A DNA stretch of 64,000 bases, taken from Massilia sp. erpn (lineage in GTDB: Bacteria > Pseudomonadota > Gammaproteobacteria > Burkholderiales > Burkholderiaceae_D). The stretch lies in NCBI RefSeq assembly GCF_024400215.1, contig NZ_CP053748.1, positions 1,674,001 through 1,738,000 of the forward strand, in the 5' to 3' direction. The position numbers were made by a program, and so were the translations under genes. A model generated the notes under the pieces. That model was given only the letters and a program-made list of their open reading frames with translations, was not told where the DNA came from and made no database searches. Positions 1 to 8,892 of the stretch are shown here, one piece after another; positions within the stretch are counted from its first letter, which is position 1; each line of letters begins with the position of its first letter.

Positions 1-408
1 GCGCATCGCACGATGATTCGGGAGGTGGAGCGGCGTTTGGCGGCAGCCGGCCTGCCCAGCTACGCCTGGTATGACACGCTGTGGGGTCTGGAAAGCGGAC
101 CTGATGGCACCAGGCGGATGCACGAACTGGCTGATGCGCTGGCCATCGAACGCTACAACCTGACAAGGCTGGTGGACCGGCTGGAACAGGAAGGACTGGT
201 GACGCGTTCCCGTTCGGCTGAAGACGGCCGGGCCGCCTATGCCGCCATCACAAAGGAGGGGCGCGCGCTGCGCAAGAAGATGTGGAAGGTGTACGAATCC
301 ACCGTCGCCGAACTCTTCCTCAAGCAGTTCAGCGCCAGCGAGCAAAAAACCCTGGCTGATGGACTGGACCAGACTATCGAAGCCGTTCGAGCCGCCACCG
401 GCCCGTAG
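1..408 (+). CDS. MarR-family regulator, 5' end outside window
   Basis: Winged-helix transcriptional regulator of the MarR family. The recognition region (ADALAIERYNLTRLVDRLE) and the wing (LVTRSRSAEDGRAAYAAIT) fit the family. The frame is open to the left edge, and the first ATG (position 13) lies inside what is normally helix 1 (IREVERRLAAAGLP), so about 25-30 N-terminal residues are probably missing and the real start is outside the window. It converges on the AceE-like gene with only a 2-base gap. A possible target is the tandem dyad at 1549-1578, but nothing here proves the link. Confidence 0.85.
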   Translation, partial: AHRTMIREVERRLAAAGLPSYAWYDTLWGLESGPDGTRRMHELADALAIERYNLTRLVDRLEQEGLVTRSRSAEDGRAAYAAITKEGRALRKKMWKVYESTVAELFLKQFSASEQKTLADGLDQTIEAVRAATGP

Positions 409-410
409 TT

Positions 411-1508
411 TCATACAAGACGGTAGCGCTTCAGTGCCTCTTCCGCCCGGCATAGCGGAATGGTGCCTTCATCCCCAAGCGCCTTGAGCGCCATGGCGGC
501 AATCCATTGGGCGCTGGCCGTGCCGGCGCCCCAGCGATGGGAGTCGGCGCCAAGTGCCACAAAGCGCGCCGGCACGAAGCCGCCGATCTGGCTGGCAATA
601 TTCTGCGCATACCCGGTCACGGCCAGCACCGGCGATGCGCTGCCGGCCAGGCAGGCCTGGAGATGCGCGCTGCTTTTCTCCGACCGCGGGTGCAGTGTAT
701 GCCAGCGCTCCGCAGCATAAGCATCGCGCGCCAGGCGCGTATAGCTTGGGCAGCTCCAGATTTCACTCGCCACATCCCAATCCTGCTGCAGAAGTTCGGC
801 CGCATGCCTCACTTGCGACAAGGCTTTGCCCGCCCCGAGCAAGCGCACGCTTGCCGTGGAGGCCTGGAGGGGTGCAACGCGGTACATGCCCTTGAAAGCG
901 TGCTGTCCGTCGCTCGCCGACAATGCGCGCGCATCGCCGTCGTCGGCATGTGCCGAGAAATAGACGAATCCCGGTTCGCCATCTATATAGAGCGCGTGCA
1001 GTGCCGCACGCAGGATGGCGAGTATTTCGGCGCCAGAGGCGGGGTCGTATGGCGTGCCGTCTGCTATGGCGGACAGCCACAGGGGCAAGGCCGGCTGCAC
1101 GCTCTTCGGCCAGCGTGAACTGAATGCCTCCGCGTCGTTGCAGAAGATGCCCTGGCTTGCCGTTTCCGCCAGCACCGCGCGCAGCCCCGCAATGGATTCC
1201 GAGCGCATCAGGTAGAGCAGCGGCTTCTCGCGTCGCTGGCATTCACTGCCCAACCACAGGGGCCAGGCGCTTATATTGCGATGGCCTCCGGCTGCGCTGG
1301 AATGCCAATTCCCGTCCCGCTCGGCCGCCCGGACAATCCAGGCACTGCCCTGCTCCAGGCGACTGGCTATCGCCTGCATCGCTGCATGCGGCGATGCGCT
1401 CCTGCAATGCGCATCCAGGACATCGTCGTCCAGCCGCGCCAGGCAGCTTGCGGCGGCGTGACGCACTTCCCGCACCGGCTCCGGCAGATGAAAACGCTCC
1501 CAACCCAT
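411..1508 (-). CDS. stand-alone AceE (pyruvate dehydrogenase E1) C-terminal-like protein
   Basis: 365 residues from the ATG at 1508, chosen because AGAGG lies 6 bases upstream; an ATG at 1547 has no such site. From about residue 125 on it follows the C-terminal half of homodimeric E1 (AceE): a YDPASGAEI segment, then HAFKGMYRV, VRLLGAGKALSQVRHAAELL, ASEIWSCPSYTRLARD and ERWHTLHP, ending with the transketolase C-terminal domain. The ThDP-binding N-terminal domain of the usual ~890-residue enzyme is absent, and the first ~110 residues resemble nothing I know. It is therefore unlikely to be a complete decarboxylase; it may pair with another subunit or have a new role. It is the last gene of the minus-strand operon, after the TonB receptor. 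Confidence 0.7.
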   Translation of the reverse strand: MGWERFHLPEPVREVRHAAASCLARLDDDVLDAHCRSASPHAAMQAIASRLEQGSAWIVRAAERDGNWHSSAAGGHRNISAWPLWLGSECQRREKPLLYLMRSESIAGLRAVLAETASQGIFCNDAEAFSSRWPKSVQPALPLWLSAIADGTPYDPASGAEILAILRAALHALYIDGEPGFVYFSAHADDGDARALSASDGQHAFKGMYRVAPLQASTASVRLLGAGKALSQVRHAAELLQQDWDVASEIWSCPSYTRLARDAYAAERWHTLHPRSEKSSAHLQACLAGSASPVLAVTGYAQNIASQIGGFVPARFVALGADSHRWGAGTASAQWIAAMALKALGDEGTIPLCRAEEALKRYRLV

Positions 1509-1548
1509 GGCATGCCTCTTGTCACGGGCGGGTTTTCTCCCACCCATA

Positions 1549-1578
1549 CGATTGTAATTGCAACGATTGTAAATGCAA
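1549..1578. promoter_or_regulatory. tandem 15-bp repeats, candidate operator
   Basis: Two copies of a 15-base unit, CGATTGTAATTGCAA (1549-1563) and CGATTGTAAATGCAA (1564-1578), lie head to tail between the TonB receptor and the AceE-like gene, about 40 bases upstream of the latter's start. Each unit also contains an imperfect dyad (GATTG...CAATC). This is the size and form of a MarR-type operator, and a partial MarR gene is nearby. Binding is inferred. Confidence 0.45.
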
Positions 1579-1619
1579 TCGCATGGGGGATCAAGCTTGC
1601 TGCGGCATCAGCAGGAAAA

Positions 1620-3833
1620 TTACAATTTCAACTCCAACGTGACACGCAATGTCCGGTAAGTTGCAGTGGACGACCATTGGTCGAAGGAGCTGTTCGCGTC
1701 GAAATAACGGCTGCTTGCCAAAGAATTTTGATGCAGCAGGTTCAATGCCGTCGCCCGGACTTGTACCTTAGGGCTGAACTTCCACAAGGCATACAGGTCC
1801 AGTTGCCGTTTCGGCCCGATATAAGCGCTTTGCGTGAGCGATGTGCGGGCCGATCTCCCGCCTTGGTAAGCAAAATTGCCGCCTATCGTGAGCGGCAGGC
1901 TGGCTGGCCGGAAGTCGGCACCGATGCCGCCACTGACCGGCGTTTGTTTCTCCAGCCGGTTATCCGGCCCGGGCACCGCATCCACCTTCGACCAATTGCG
2001 GGCCACATTGGCCCGCAATTCAAGGTCCGGTCCGCCGGGGGCGTATTTCGACAGATTGACCTTGCCTTCCAGCACCAAGCCCTGTGTCGTGGCCTTGCCA
2101 CTATTGACAGGACTCGTCAGCCACGCCGTTCCTGAATAGGATAGGCGCTGCAAGATGACATTGTCGATATCGCGGCGGTATACGCTGACACTGACCATGC
2201 CCGCATCGCCGAGGTAATGCTCGTACGCCAGATCCAGCCCCCAGGCCAGCTCAGGCCGCAGATCGGGATTTCCCTGCAGATCCGGCGTCGTGGGCGTATT
2301 GTCATTGGCCACGTAGCGGCGCGGCATCAAGTCCCGCACGCTGGGCGCCTTATAATTCCGGCTCAGCCCCGCGCGCACCTGGTCCTTGCCGGAGCCGGGC
2401 AATTTATATACCGTCTGCGCCACCGGACTGAAGACGCTTGAGCGCTTGCTGATGCCGGTAAACACATTGCCTTCGCTCTTGGTATACAGGCCTTCCCAGC
2501 GCAGGCCGTAATACACCGACCAGCTGGCATCGACTTCCCATTCGTTTTGGCCGTACAGGGAGATCTGCGATACCTTCGCATCGAATACTTCGTCCCGGTC
2601 AAGCGCAGGATAGCCCTCGGGCGCCGTTTGCCGCTGAATCCGGTCCTCTGCGCGCCGTGCCTGGTCGATTTCCCAGCCAGCGCTCAGCGTCTGGTTGCTG
2701 GAATACGGCTGCCGGTATTTGCCGCTGACATTCCAGCCCTTGTCCTTGGCCAGCGAACGCGTATGCTCGTCCAGCAGCACGTTCCCGCTCTCGCCGAATT
2801 CGAAAAAGCGCGCGTCGGAAGAGCGGCGGCTGTAATTGAATCCCCCTTTAAGATCGAGCTGCGCCGCGTTCTCGAGCTTGCGTATCCACTGCAGCTTGCC
2901 CTTGAGGATGGTCAGCCGGGCCTTGATCGTGAGGTCGTCCGAGGCATACAGCGGCGGCGTTCCGGACAGCGTTTTCCGCGCTTCCGCGGTACCCGCATCG
3001 ACCCAGCGCGACAGCAACAGGAGATCACCACTGACCGAGCTTCCGCCAGGCAGTTTCCAGTTCAGGCGCGGCGCCAGGTTCAGCGCGTCAATCGTGCTGG
3101 ATTCCCGTTTGCTGATCGCCCGCGCGCTATTGCCCGCCTTGATCTCCGACAACGCGATCTGCCCGAGCGAGGTCAGGATCTCGCTGTTTTCGCGGCTGGC
3201 GCCGCCCGCCAGCGTATAGGATAAATCGCCTTGGCGGTCCGACATCTGCCCTTCGAGAAAATACGAGGGATTGCCGGCATAGCCGGCAACACTGGTCTTG
3301 AGTTCCCGCTGTGCGTTACGCACGGTCTGCTTCAAGATAATATTGATGGTGCCGGCAATCGCCTGCGAACTGAGATCGGCCGTTGCGCCGCGCATGACCT
3401 CGATGCGCTCAATAAGATTGGGCGGCAGGGAATCAACGGAAAAGCCAGGTGCCACGGGATCCCCATTCAGCAAGATCCGGGTGTAACCGGAGCCGAGGCC
3501 GCGCATCTGGATTTCCGCCTGGCCGCCGGCGGCAGTGCCTATCGTTATCCCGGGGACATGGCGCAACACATCTGTGACGGAATTGCTGCCATAACGGACG
3601 ATATCATCGCGGGTGACGACCAGCCGGGCAACGGTCGATTCCCGCCGGTCGTCCAGGTCCTGGACGCCCTCAATCTTCACCACGGCCATTTCCGATGGCT
3701 GCGCTGCCGGCGCGGCTGGGAGTACCGCGGCACTGCCTGCCCCCTGAGCCACTTGCGCGGCCACGTCTTGCCCCAGCACTACCAAGGGTAGCGCCACGAG
3801 TACCGGCTGAATAGTTTTTTTGATTTGCATCAT
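1620..3833 (-). CDS. TonB-dependent outer-membrane receptor
   Basis: 737 residues. It has an N-terminal signal peptide (a lysine pair then a Leu/Val/Ala stretch ending near AAQVAQ), a plug domain (about 60-170) with the typical segments VTDVLRHVPGI, MRGLGSGYTRILLNG and IERIEVMRGATADLSSQAIAG, and a 22-strand-type barrel ending in the aromatic/hydrophobic C-terminus VTLELKL. Such receptors import metal chelates, vitamins or peptides using TonB energy. Its start overlaps the stop of the M24 peptidase by 4 bases (ATGA), so it is translationally coupled to the biosynthetic operon. That favours uptake of the locus product or its metal complex; the ligand itself cannot be read from sequence. Confidence 0.93.
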   Translation of the reverse strand: MMQIKKTIQPVLVALPLVVLGQDVAAQVAQGAGSAAVLPAAPAAQPSEMAVVKIEGVQDLDDRRESTVARLVVTRDDIVRYGSNSVTDVLRHVPGITIGTAAGGQAEIQMRGLGSGYTRILLNGDPVAPGFSVDSLPPNLIERIEVMRGATADLSSQAIAGTINIILKQTVRNAQRELKTSVAGYAGNPSYFLEGQMSDRQGDLSYTLAGGASRENSEILTSLGQIALSEIKAGNSARAISKRESSTIDALNLAPRLNWKLPGGSSVSGDLLLLSRWVDAGTAEARKTLSGTPPLYASDDLTIKARLTILKGKLQWIRKLENAAQLDLKGGFNYSRRSSDARFFEFGESGNVLLDEHTRSLAKDKGWNVSGKYRQPYSSNQTLSAGWEIDQARRAEDRIQRQTAPEGYPALDRDEVFDAKVSQISLYGQNEWEVDASWSVYYGLRWEGLYTKSEGNVFTGISKRSSVFSPVAQTVYKLPGSGKDQVRAGLSRNYKAPSVRDLMPRRYVANDNTPTTPDLQGNPDLRPELAWGLDLAYEHYLGDAGMVSVSVYRRDIDNVILQRLSYSGTAWLTSPVNSGKATTQGLVLEGKVNLSKYAPGGPDLELRANVARNWSKVDAVPGPDNRLEKQTPVSGGIGADFRPASLPLTIGGNFAYQGGRSARTSLTQSAYIGPKRQLDLYALWKFSPKVQVRATALNLLHQNSLASSRYFDANSSFDQWSSTATYRTLRVTLELKL

Positions 3834-5170
3834 AAAAGGTCTCGACTGAAACGCTGCGAGCCGGTCATGGCTTCAATTCCTTCCACGCTGCGCGGCAGCG
3901 CCGCAGAAAGCACTTCATGCCCGGTCTCGGTCACCAGCACCACGTCTTCGATGTGCACGCCGATGTTCCACCAGCGGGGATGAACCTGCTCCAACCCTGG
4001 CCTGATATAGAGCGCCGGTTCCACCGTCAGCACCGTCCCCGGTTCAAAATGGCGCCAGCTGCCATCCGTGCAGCAATAACTGATCTCGTCATGCACGTCC
4101 ATCCCGACCCAGTGGCCGATGTTATGGGGGAAAAATACTTTGTAGGCTTTGTCGCGCCGCAAGGTGTCTAAATCGCCGTGCAATAAGCCCAGCGTCAGCA
4201 AGCCGCGCGTCAGCAGGGTTTCCATGCAATCCAGCAGTACGTCAAAGCCGATGCCCGGACGAATCAGGGCGATCATGCTGCGCTGTATCTCCAGCACCAG
4301 CTCATAGACAGCGCGCTGCTCGGTGGAAAACACGCCGTTGACGGGATAGGTGCAGGTAATGTCGGCCGCATAATAGGCATACTCCGCCCCGGCATCAACG
4401 ATCAGCAGATCACCATCGGCCATACGGTGGCGATTGTCTTCGCGGTGATGCATGACGCAGGCTGCCGTGCTGGCGCAAATCACCACGGGATAGGCGGCTT
4501 GGGCGCCATTCCGCACGAACTCATGCAGCACTTCTGCTTCCAGTTCATATTCCTGGAGATCCGGGCGTACCGCCGCCATGGCGCGCAAATGTCCCGCCAC
4601 GGAAATAGCGACCGCCTTGCGGATCAGCGCAAGCTCAGCAGGAGATTTGCGGTAGCGCAAATCCTGCAGCAGGTGGTCCAGGCTATGCAAGGTGATCGGC
4701 GCCACCACGCCCGCCCGCACCTTATCCTGCAGGGCGGAGATGGTCCGGGTGACGGCGCCGCCCACCACCGCATCATCGATGCCGATTTGGTACAAGACCT
4801 TCGTTTTTCCTTCCAGCAGTTGTGGCAGCAGCGTTTCAAACTGCGCCACGTCGAAGGCGGCATCGGCACCGAAAACGCTTTGCGCGGCGCGCTGCCCTGA
4901 AAAACACCCTTGCAATAGTTCGCGGCCTGCATTTTCCGGGCGGCAGAACAAGAGGAATTCGCCCTGCGCCCGCCCGGGGATGAAGACCGCGTAAGCATCC
5001 CTTTCCGCAAAACCGGTGAGGTAGTAAAAACTGCTGCGCGGCCGGAAAGCGTAATAGGTACCGAAGGTCCGCTCGGCAGGGGTACTGGTCCGAATAATGG
5101 CCACGCTGTGTTCCGGCATCGCCTCCATCAGACGCCGGCGCCGCGCCGCGAATTCACTGGTTTTGATCAC
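3830..5170 (-). CDS. M24B peptidase, Xaa-Pro aminopeptidase type
   Basis: 446 residues from a GTG start at 5170, one base after the stop of the enolase-like gene. I prefer this to an ATG at 5275 because the N-terminus then aligns with PepP (EFAARRRRLMEAM). Creatinase-like N-domain, then the pita-bread catalytic domain with the metal ligands visible in VDAGAEYAYYAADIT (two Asp), FPHNIGHWVGMDVHD (His), TVEPALYI (Glu) and VHIEDVVLV (Glu). The family removes N-terminal residues ahead of proline, using two metal ions. Inside this operon it may trim the peptide product or a re-imported form; the substrate is unknown. Confidence 0.9.
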   Translation of the reverse strand: MIKTSEFAARRRRLMEAMPEHSVAIIRTSTPAERTFGTYYAFRPRSSFYYLTGFAERDAYAVFIPGRAQGEFLLFCRPENAGRELLQGCFSGQRAAQSVFGADAAFDVAQFETLLPQLLEGKTKVLYQIGIDDAVVGGAVTRTISALQDKVRAGVVAPITLHSLDHLLQDLRYRKSPAELALIRKAVAISVAGHLRAMAAVRPDLQEYELEAEVLHEFVRNGAQAAYPVVICASTAACVMHHREDNRHRMADGDLLIVDAGAEYAYYAADITCTYPVNGVFSTEQRAVYELVLEIQRSMIALIRPGIGFDVLLDCMETLLTRGLLTLGLLHGDLDTLRRDKAYKVFFPHNIGHWVGMDVHDEISYCCTDGSWRHFEPGTVLTVEPALYIRPGLEQVHPRWWNIGVHIEDVVLVTETGHEVLSAALPRSVEGIEAMTGSQRFSRDLL

Positions 5171-5171
5171 A

Positions 5172-6332
5172 TCAGGCAGCCAATGACCATTCCGAGATCT
5201 TGAACTTCTCGATGGCATCAAAATCAAGTTCGACACCCAGACCATTGCCTTCCGGGAGATAGGCAAAAGGCGCATCGATGCGTAAAGGCGCTTTCAACAG
5301 GTCGTGGCTGCGCAGCATGCGACCAAAGATGTCGCTTGGCCAAACGCAGCTCTTCGCCGCGCTCGCATTGTGGATGAACATCGCCTCCAGCACCCCCAGG
5401 TCGATTTCGGAACCATGCCAGCAATTCATGCCCGCCGCCGCCGCAATGGAATCGAGCTGTTTGAAACTGTCGACGCCGGCATTGAAATTGAAGCCGTCCA
5501 CCGCGTCGAGCTTGATGGCGTTGATCGCATCGTGCACGGTCTGTCCTTCCTCCGTGTATGGCGGCGAAACGTGCAGCACGATGGGAATCGAGGTAAAGCC
5601 GCGCAATTCGCGGAAACCGTGGTACATCCAGTGCGGCAGCGGATCTTCCAGCAGCAGGACATTACCGATCGCTTCCAGGCGTTTGGCCTTTTCCCTGACA
5701 TAGCCCGTATTCTTCCAACGCATGTTCGGATCGATAATCACCGACATGTTCGGCGCAGCCTGCTTGATTGCCAGGCACCATTCTTCGATCGGGTCGTCCA
5801 GGTCCGCTTTCAGCTTGATGTTGTCATATCCCTGGCCTGCGAATTCCGCGGCCACGCGCCCCATGTCGGCAACCGTGCGCTGGCTGGACCAGGCGCCGAC
5901 CTTGACCCGGTCGCGCACCGGTCCACCGATCAGGTCAACCACCCGGACCCCTTTGTGCTTGGCGAAGGTGTCGTACATCGCACATTCAAAGCCATAGTAT
6001 TCGCGTGAGCGCCCGATCGGCAGCATCTGGAGCGAGATATCCTTTATTGCGCGGCCAACCAGCTCATGCGCCATCCCCTTGACTCGCTCCCAATGGTGGT
6101 CGCGGTAGAATTCGCCAATGCCGACGACACCGTCGCTGAGCTCCACTTCGACGATCAGTTTGTGCAACTGGTCGAATTGGATACCCCATTCTTTTTTGCC
6201 TTTGACCGACTGGCGGTGGAGCGGCTTGTCCATGCCCACCGTATTGATCGCGCCTTCATGGCATGGCACCACGACCTCGTGGAATTTCAGCTTTGTGATG
6301 TGCTCAGATTTGCTCATTGCGTTGTCGCTCAC
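5172..6332 (-). CDS. enolase-superfamily (mandelate racemase/MLE-like) protein
   Basis: 386 residues from a GTG at 6332; an ATG at 6317 is an equally possible start. The capping domain is followed by a TIM barrel with the KxK pair (IKLKAD, K173/K175), the first two metal-ligand regions (IIDPNMRW, D201; LLLEDPLP, E229) and a GSEIDLG segment near the expected end of the barrel. Family members abstract a proton alpha to a carboxylate (racemases, epimerases, dehydratases, cycloisomerases). Where a third acidic metal ligand is expected (often ADE), this protein has IPIVLHVSPP, so metal binding may differ. It overlaps the upstream SDR by 29 bases. A role in making or epimerising a building block is plausible. 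Confidence 0.85.
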   Translation of the reverse strand: MSDNAMSKSEHITKLKFHEVVVPCHEGAINTVGMDKPLHRQSVKGKKEWGIQFDQLHKLIVEVELSDGVVGIGEFYRDHHWERVKGMAHELVGRAIKDISLQMLPIGRSREYYGFECAMYDTFAKHKGVRVVDLIGGPVRDRVKVGAWSSQRTVADMGRVAAEFAGQGYDNIKLKADLDDPIEEWCLAIKQAAPNMSVIIDPNMRWKNTGYVREKAKRLEAIGNVLLLEDPLPHWMYHGFRELRGFTSIPIVLHVSPPYTEEGQTVHDAINAIKLDAVDGFNFNAGVDSFKQLDSIAAAAGMNCWHGSEIDLGVLEAMFIHNASAAKSCVWPSDIFGRMLRSHDLLKAPLRIDAPFAYLPEGNGLGVELDFDAIEKFKISEWSLAA

Positions 6333-7107
6333 TCTTGGAAAATTTTTTCATGATGGATGGAACACCAGCAGTCAAGCCGCCATCGACGACCAGCGTTGCG
6401 CCGTTGATCATGCGGGCATCCGCGCTGCATAAAAAGAACACCGGCCCAGCGACGTCTTCCGGCACGCAGAGTTGTCCATTGGCGTACAACTGCTGCACAT
6501 TCTCATAGAAGCCGGGTTGCTCGGCCAGGATCTGGTTCCAGGCCGCGGTTTTCACCGTGCCGGGACAAACGATATTGGCGCGAATGCCCTGGTTGCCATA
6601 CTCGACCGCAACGAATTGGGTAAAGTTGATCAGCCCAGCCTTGGCCGCGCTATACCCGGGATCGCCGTAAATATGGATGCCATTCACCGAGCCGATATTG
6701 ACGATGCAGGCGCCGCCTTGTTCCGCCATATGCGGCAGCAGCGCAGACGTCAGGTAATACGCCGCATTGAGATTTAAATTCACATCCGCCTGCCAATCCG
6801 CCACGGTGGTATGGCACAGCTGTGTGCTGCGGTTGCCCCCGGCATTGTTGATCAGCACCGAGATCGCGCCATGCTGTTCGACAGCGCGCGCGACCAGGGC
6901 CTGGACCTGGAGCGGATCCGTCACGTCGGCCAGCAGCGGTGTCAGCCGCGCGGCACCGCCTTGCAATTGGGAGGCCAGGGCATCCAGGCCCGCACCGTTG
7001 ATATCGATTGCCAATACGTCGGCCCCATCCGCTAAGAAACGCTGGCAGATGGCACGCCCGATGCTGCCCGCCGCACCGGTGACCATCACCACCCGCGCGC
7101 CGCTCAT
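6304..7107 (-). CDS. short-chain dehydrogenase/reductase
   Basis: 267 residues, the usual size for a classical SDR. The Rossmann motif TGAAGSIG (10-17), NNAG (87-90) and a complete catalytic set (S140, Y152, K156 in YSAAK) are visible, and VCPGTVKTAAW follows. It should be an active NAD(P)-dependent alcohol/ketone oxidoreductase. An Asp at the end of strand 2 (LAIDIN) suggests NAD(H) preference. The start overlaps the stop of the ATP-grasp gene by 4 bases. The substrate is probably an intermediate of this operon's pathway. Confidence 0.93.
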   Translation of the reverse strand: MSGARVVMVTGAAGSIGRAICQRFLADGADVLAIDINGAGLDALASQLQGGAARLTPLLADVTDPLQVQALVARAVEQHGAISVLINNAGGNRSTQLCHTTVADWQADVNLNLNAAYYLTSALLPHMAEQGGACIVNIGSVNGIHIYGDPGYSAAKAGLINFTQFVAVEYGNQGIRANIVCPGTVKTAAWNQILAEQPGFYENVQQLYANGQLCVPEDVAGPVFFLCSADARMINGATLVVDGGLTAGVPSIMKKFSKSERQRNEQI

Positions 7108-8039
7108 CGCGCCGTTTCCGCCATGGTTTCGATGTAACGGACGATGAGTTCGATCTTCTTCTGGTCCTGTTCGGCGAAATACGCTGGCGGCTCTTCCCCG
7201 ATCGAACGGTAGTATTCGCCATAAAAGACGCCGAGGAACTGGTTCACTTCGAGCACGTAAGGATGGCCGTCATCCAGGCTGCGGACCATGTCAACAATCG
7301 TGGCCGTGATGCCGAGCGCTTTTGCCGCGGCCACGGCCGTATCCTTCGCATCTTGCTCGGCCGGGATATAGGTGGCCACGCCGCCGGCGCGGACATTGGT
7401 CTTGAACGAATGCTTCATCACGCGCGAGAAACCGTTGCCGACCACCTCGCCGTTGAAGACCTCGACCCGCATGTCCCGGTGCTCGAAGCGCAAACGCTTT
7501 TCCAGATACAGATTGTGCGCATGCGGCTGGACGAACAGCAGGAAATCATAGAATGATTCGAAGTCGTCGAATTTCATCACGCCATGCGCGCAGACGCCGT
7601 TGCGCGGCTTCACGACGACCGATCCCCATTGCTTGAAAATCTCCCGCATCGTCGCTTCGGAGAAATCCGTTGGAATCAACATGGAATCGGCCACGCGCAC
7701 GCCGTGCCGGCGCAAGAGCGTGTTGGCGATGAATTTATCGTTGGCGCGGGAATAGGCCTCAAAACTGTTAACGATGCGCAGGCCCGACGCTTCCAGCGCG
7801 CGCAAAATATCGTGCTGGTGCTCGCTGCGCTCTTCCATATTCATATAGAAGAGCAGATCCAGTTTGGAAAGGTTGACACCATCGCGGGTATACACCTCGC
7901 CATTCAGGCAATAGCACTCGCGCATGTCGAAGTCAAAATACACTTCGTGTCCCGACATACGCAAGCGGTCAGCAATCTGCTGCCTGATGCGGTCACCGTT
8001 CTCATTGGTATAAAACCACAGACCGATTTTCTTCGTCAT
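7104..8039 (-). CDS. ATP-grasp ligase, RimK-like
   Basis: 311 residues. The N-terminal pre-ATP-grasp domain is followed by features of the ATP-grasp fold: VVVKPRNG (ATP-binding Lys), LYLEKRLRFEHRDMRVEVFNG, a glycine-rich RAGGVATYIPA stretch and a terminal VLEVNQFLG, where Glu/Asn bind Mg-ATP. RimK-like enzymes join a carboxylate (often glutamate) to an amine through an acyl phosphate. The gene is followed on the same strand by the SDR (4-base overlap) and preceded by an amidotransferase-family gene, recalling gamma-glutamyl add-and-remove pairs such as PuuA/PuuD or BtrJ/BtrG. That pairing is inference. Confidence 0.85.
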   Translation of the reverse strand: MTKKIGLWFYTNENGDRIRQQIADRLRMSGHEVYFDFDMRECYCLNGEVYTRDGVNLSKLDLLFYMNMEERSEHQHDILRALEASGLRIVNSFEAYSRANDKFIANTLLRRHGVRVADSMLIPTDFSEATMREIFKQWGSVVVKPRNGVCAHGVMKFDDFESFYDFLLFVQPHAHNLYLEKRLRFEHRDMRVEVFNGEVVGNGFSRVMKHSFKTNVRAGGVATYIPAEQDAKDTAVAAAKALGITATIVDMVRSLDDGHPYVLEVNQFLGVFYGEYYRSIGEEPPAYFAEQDQKKIELIVRYIETMAETAR

Positions 8040-8075
8040 ATAGCGTTCCTCAATACCATCTTATGAAGTCATGTT

Positions 8076-8891
8076 TTATGCGGCCATGCCAATTGGCCGT
8101 GGCGCGGCGCCGCTCATACGTTGCTGGCACTCGTAGGCAAAGCGGCGATACAGGGAATCGAATTCCGGCAGGTTGCGGCGGGCCCGCTCAATGTCGCCCT
8201 GCACCCCGACGATAAAGTGCTCGAGACCGGCGTATTCGACAAACTCCGCCACGCCGTCGACGGCGCGCCCGCTCACCACCAGTTTGTCGCCGATACGTTT
8301 CAAAGCCTGGTGATGGGTGGATGGCCCGAAGCAGACTTCGCGCTTGAACAGGCTGTGGAAGAAGCTGCCCGCGGCAATGTGGATCTCATGGTGGTGGCTA
8401 TAGCCGCTATGGTCGATTTCATGCTCGACGGTGGCCACCTCGGAAACCTCCTGGTGCAGGCTGCCGCCTTCGGCAACATTAATCAACTGCAAGCCGCGGC
8501 AAATGCCCATCACCGGTTTCCCCTGCTTTTTCGCTTCCGCATACACCGCCAGCTCAAACAGGTCGCGCTGACGGTCCGGCGCCATCATGCGCGGCCGGGC
8601 GTACGGCACGCCGACCGATTGGGCATCGGCGGTGTACACCACCTTCTGCTCCTCACCATATAGCGATGGATCGATATCCTGTCCCCCTGGGAATAAAATG
8701 CCGTCGAGCCGCGCAACGAGGGCGGGGATGTCGGCGTGGGGCAGGAAATTGGGCATCAGCAGCGGGATGGTGCCGGCGTCGACCAGGGGCTGGATATTGG
8801 CATTCGTCATCACGCTGACGTGGCGCGACAGAGCGCCGTAGGTGGCAACCCAGGAAGCATTGGTTGCTACCCCGATAAGCGGCGCTGCCAT
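8076..8891 (-). CDS. class I amidotransferase-like protein, PuuD/peptidase C26 type, catalytic His missing
   Basis: 271 residues from the ATG at 8891, one base after the stop of the hydroxylase gene and with GGGCGAGG just upstream; a longer form has no such support. Family features: FPGGQDIDPSLYG (67-79), the nucleophile elbow GICRGLQLINV with C131, and STHHQALKRIGDKL (191-204). In PuuD-type gamma-glutamyl hydrolases the triad is completed by His and Glu in GVQWHPE. Here that motif reads GVQGDIE (229-235): the Glu is kept but His is Asp. The protein may be inactive as a hydrolase, work differently, or act as a binding partner, for example of the neighbouring ATP-grasp ligase. Confidence 0.85.
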   Translation of the reverse strand: MAAPLIGVATNASWVATYGALSRHVSVMTNANIQPLVDAGTIPLLMPNFLPHADIPALVARLDGILFPGGQDIDPSLYGEEQKVVYTADAQSVGVPYARPRMMAPDRQRDLFELAVYAEAKKQGKPVMGICRGLQLINVAEGGSLHQEVSEVATVEHEIDHSGYSHHHEIHIAAGSFFHSLFKREVCFGPSTHHQALKRIGDKLVVSGRAVDGVAEFVEYAGLEHFIVGVQGDIERARRNLPEFDSLYRRFAYECQQRMSGAAPRPIGMAA

Positions 8892-8892
8892 A

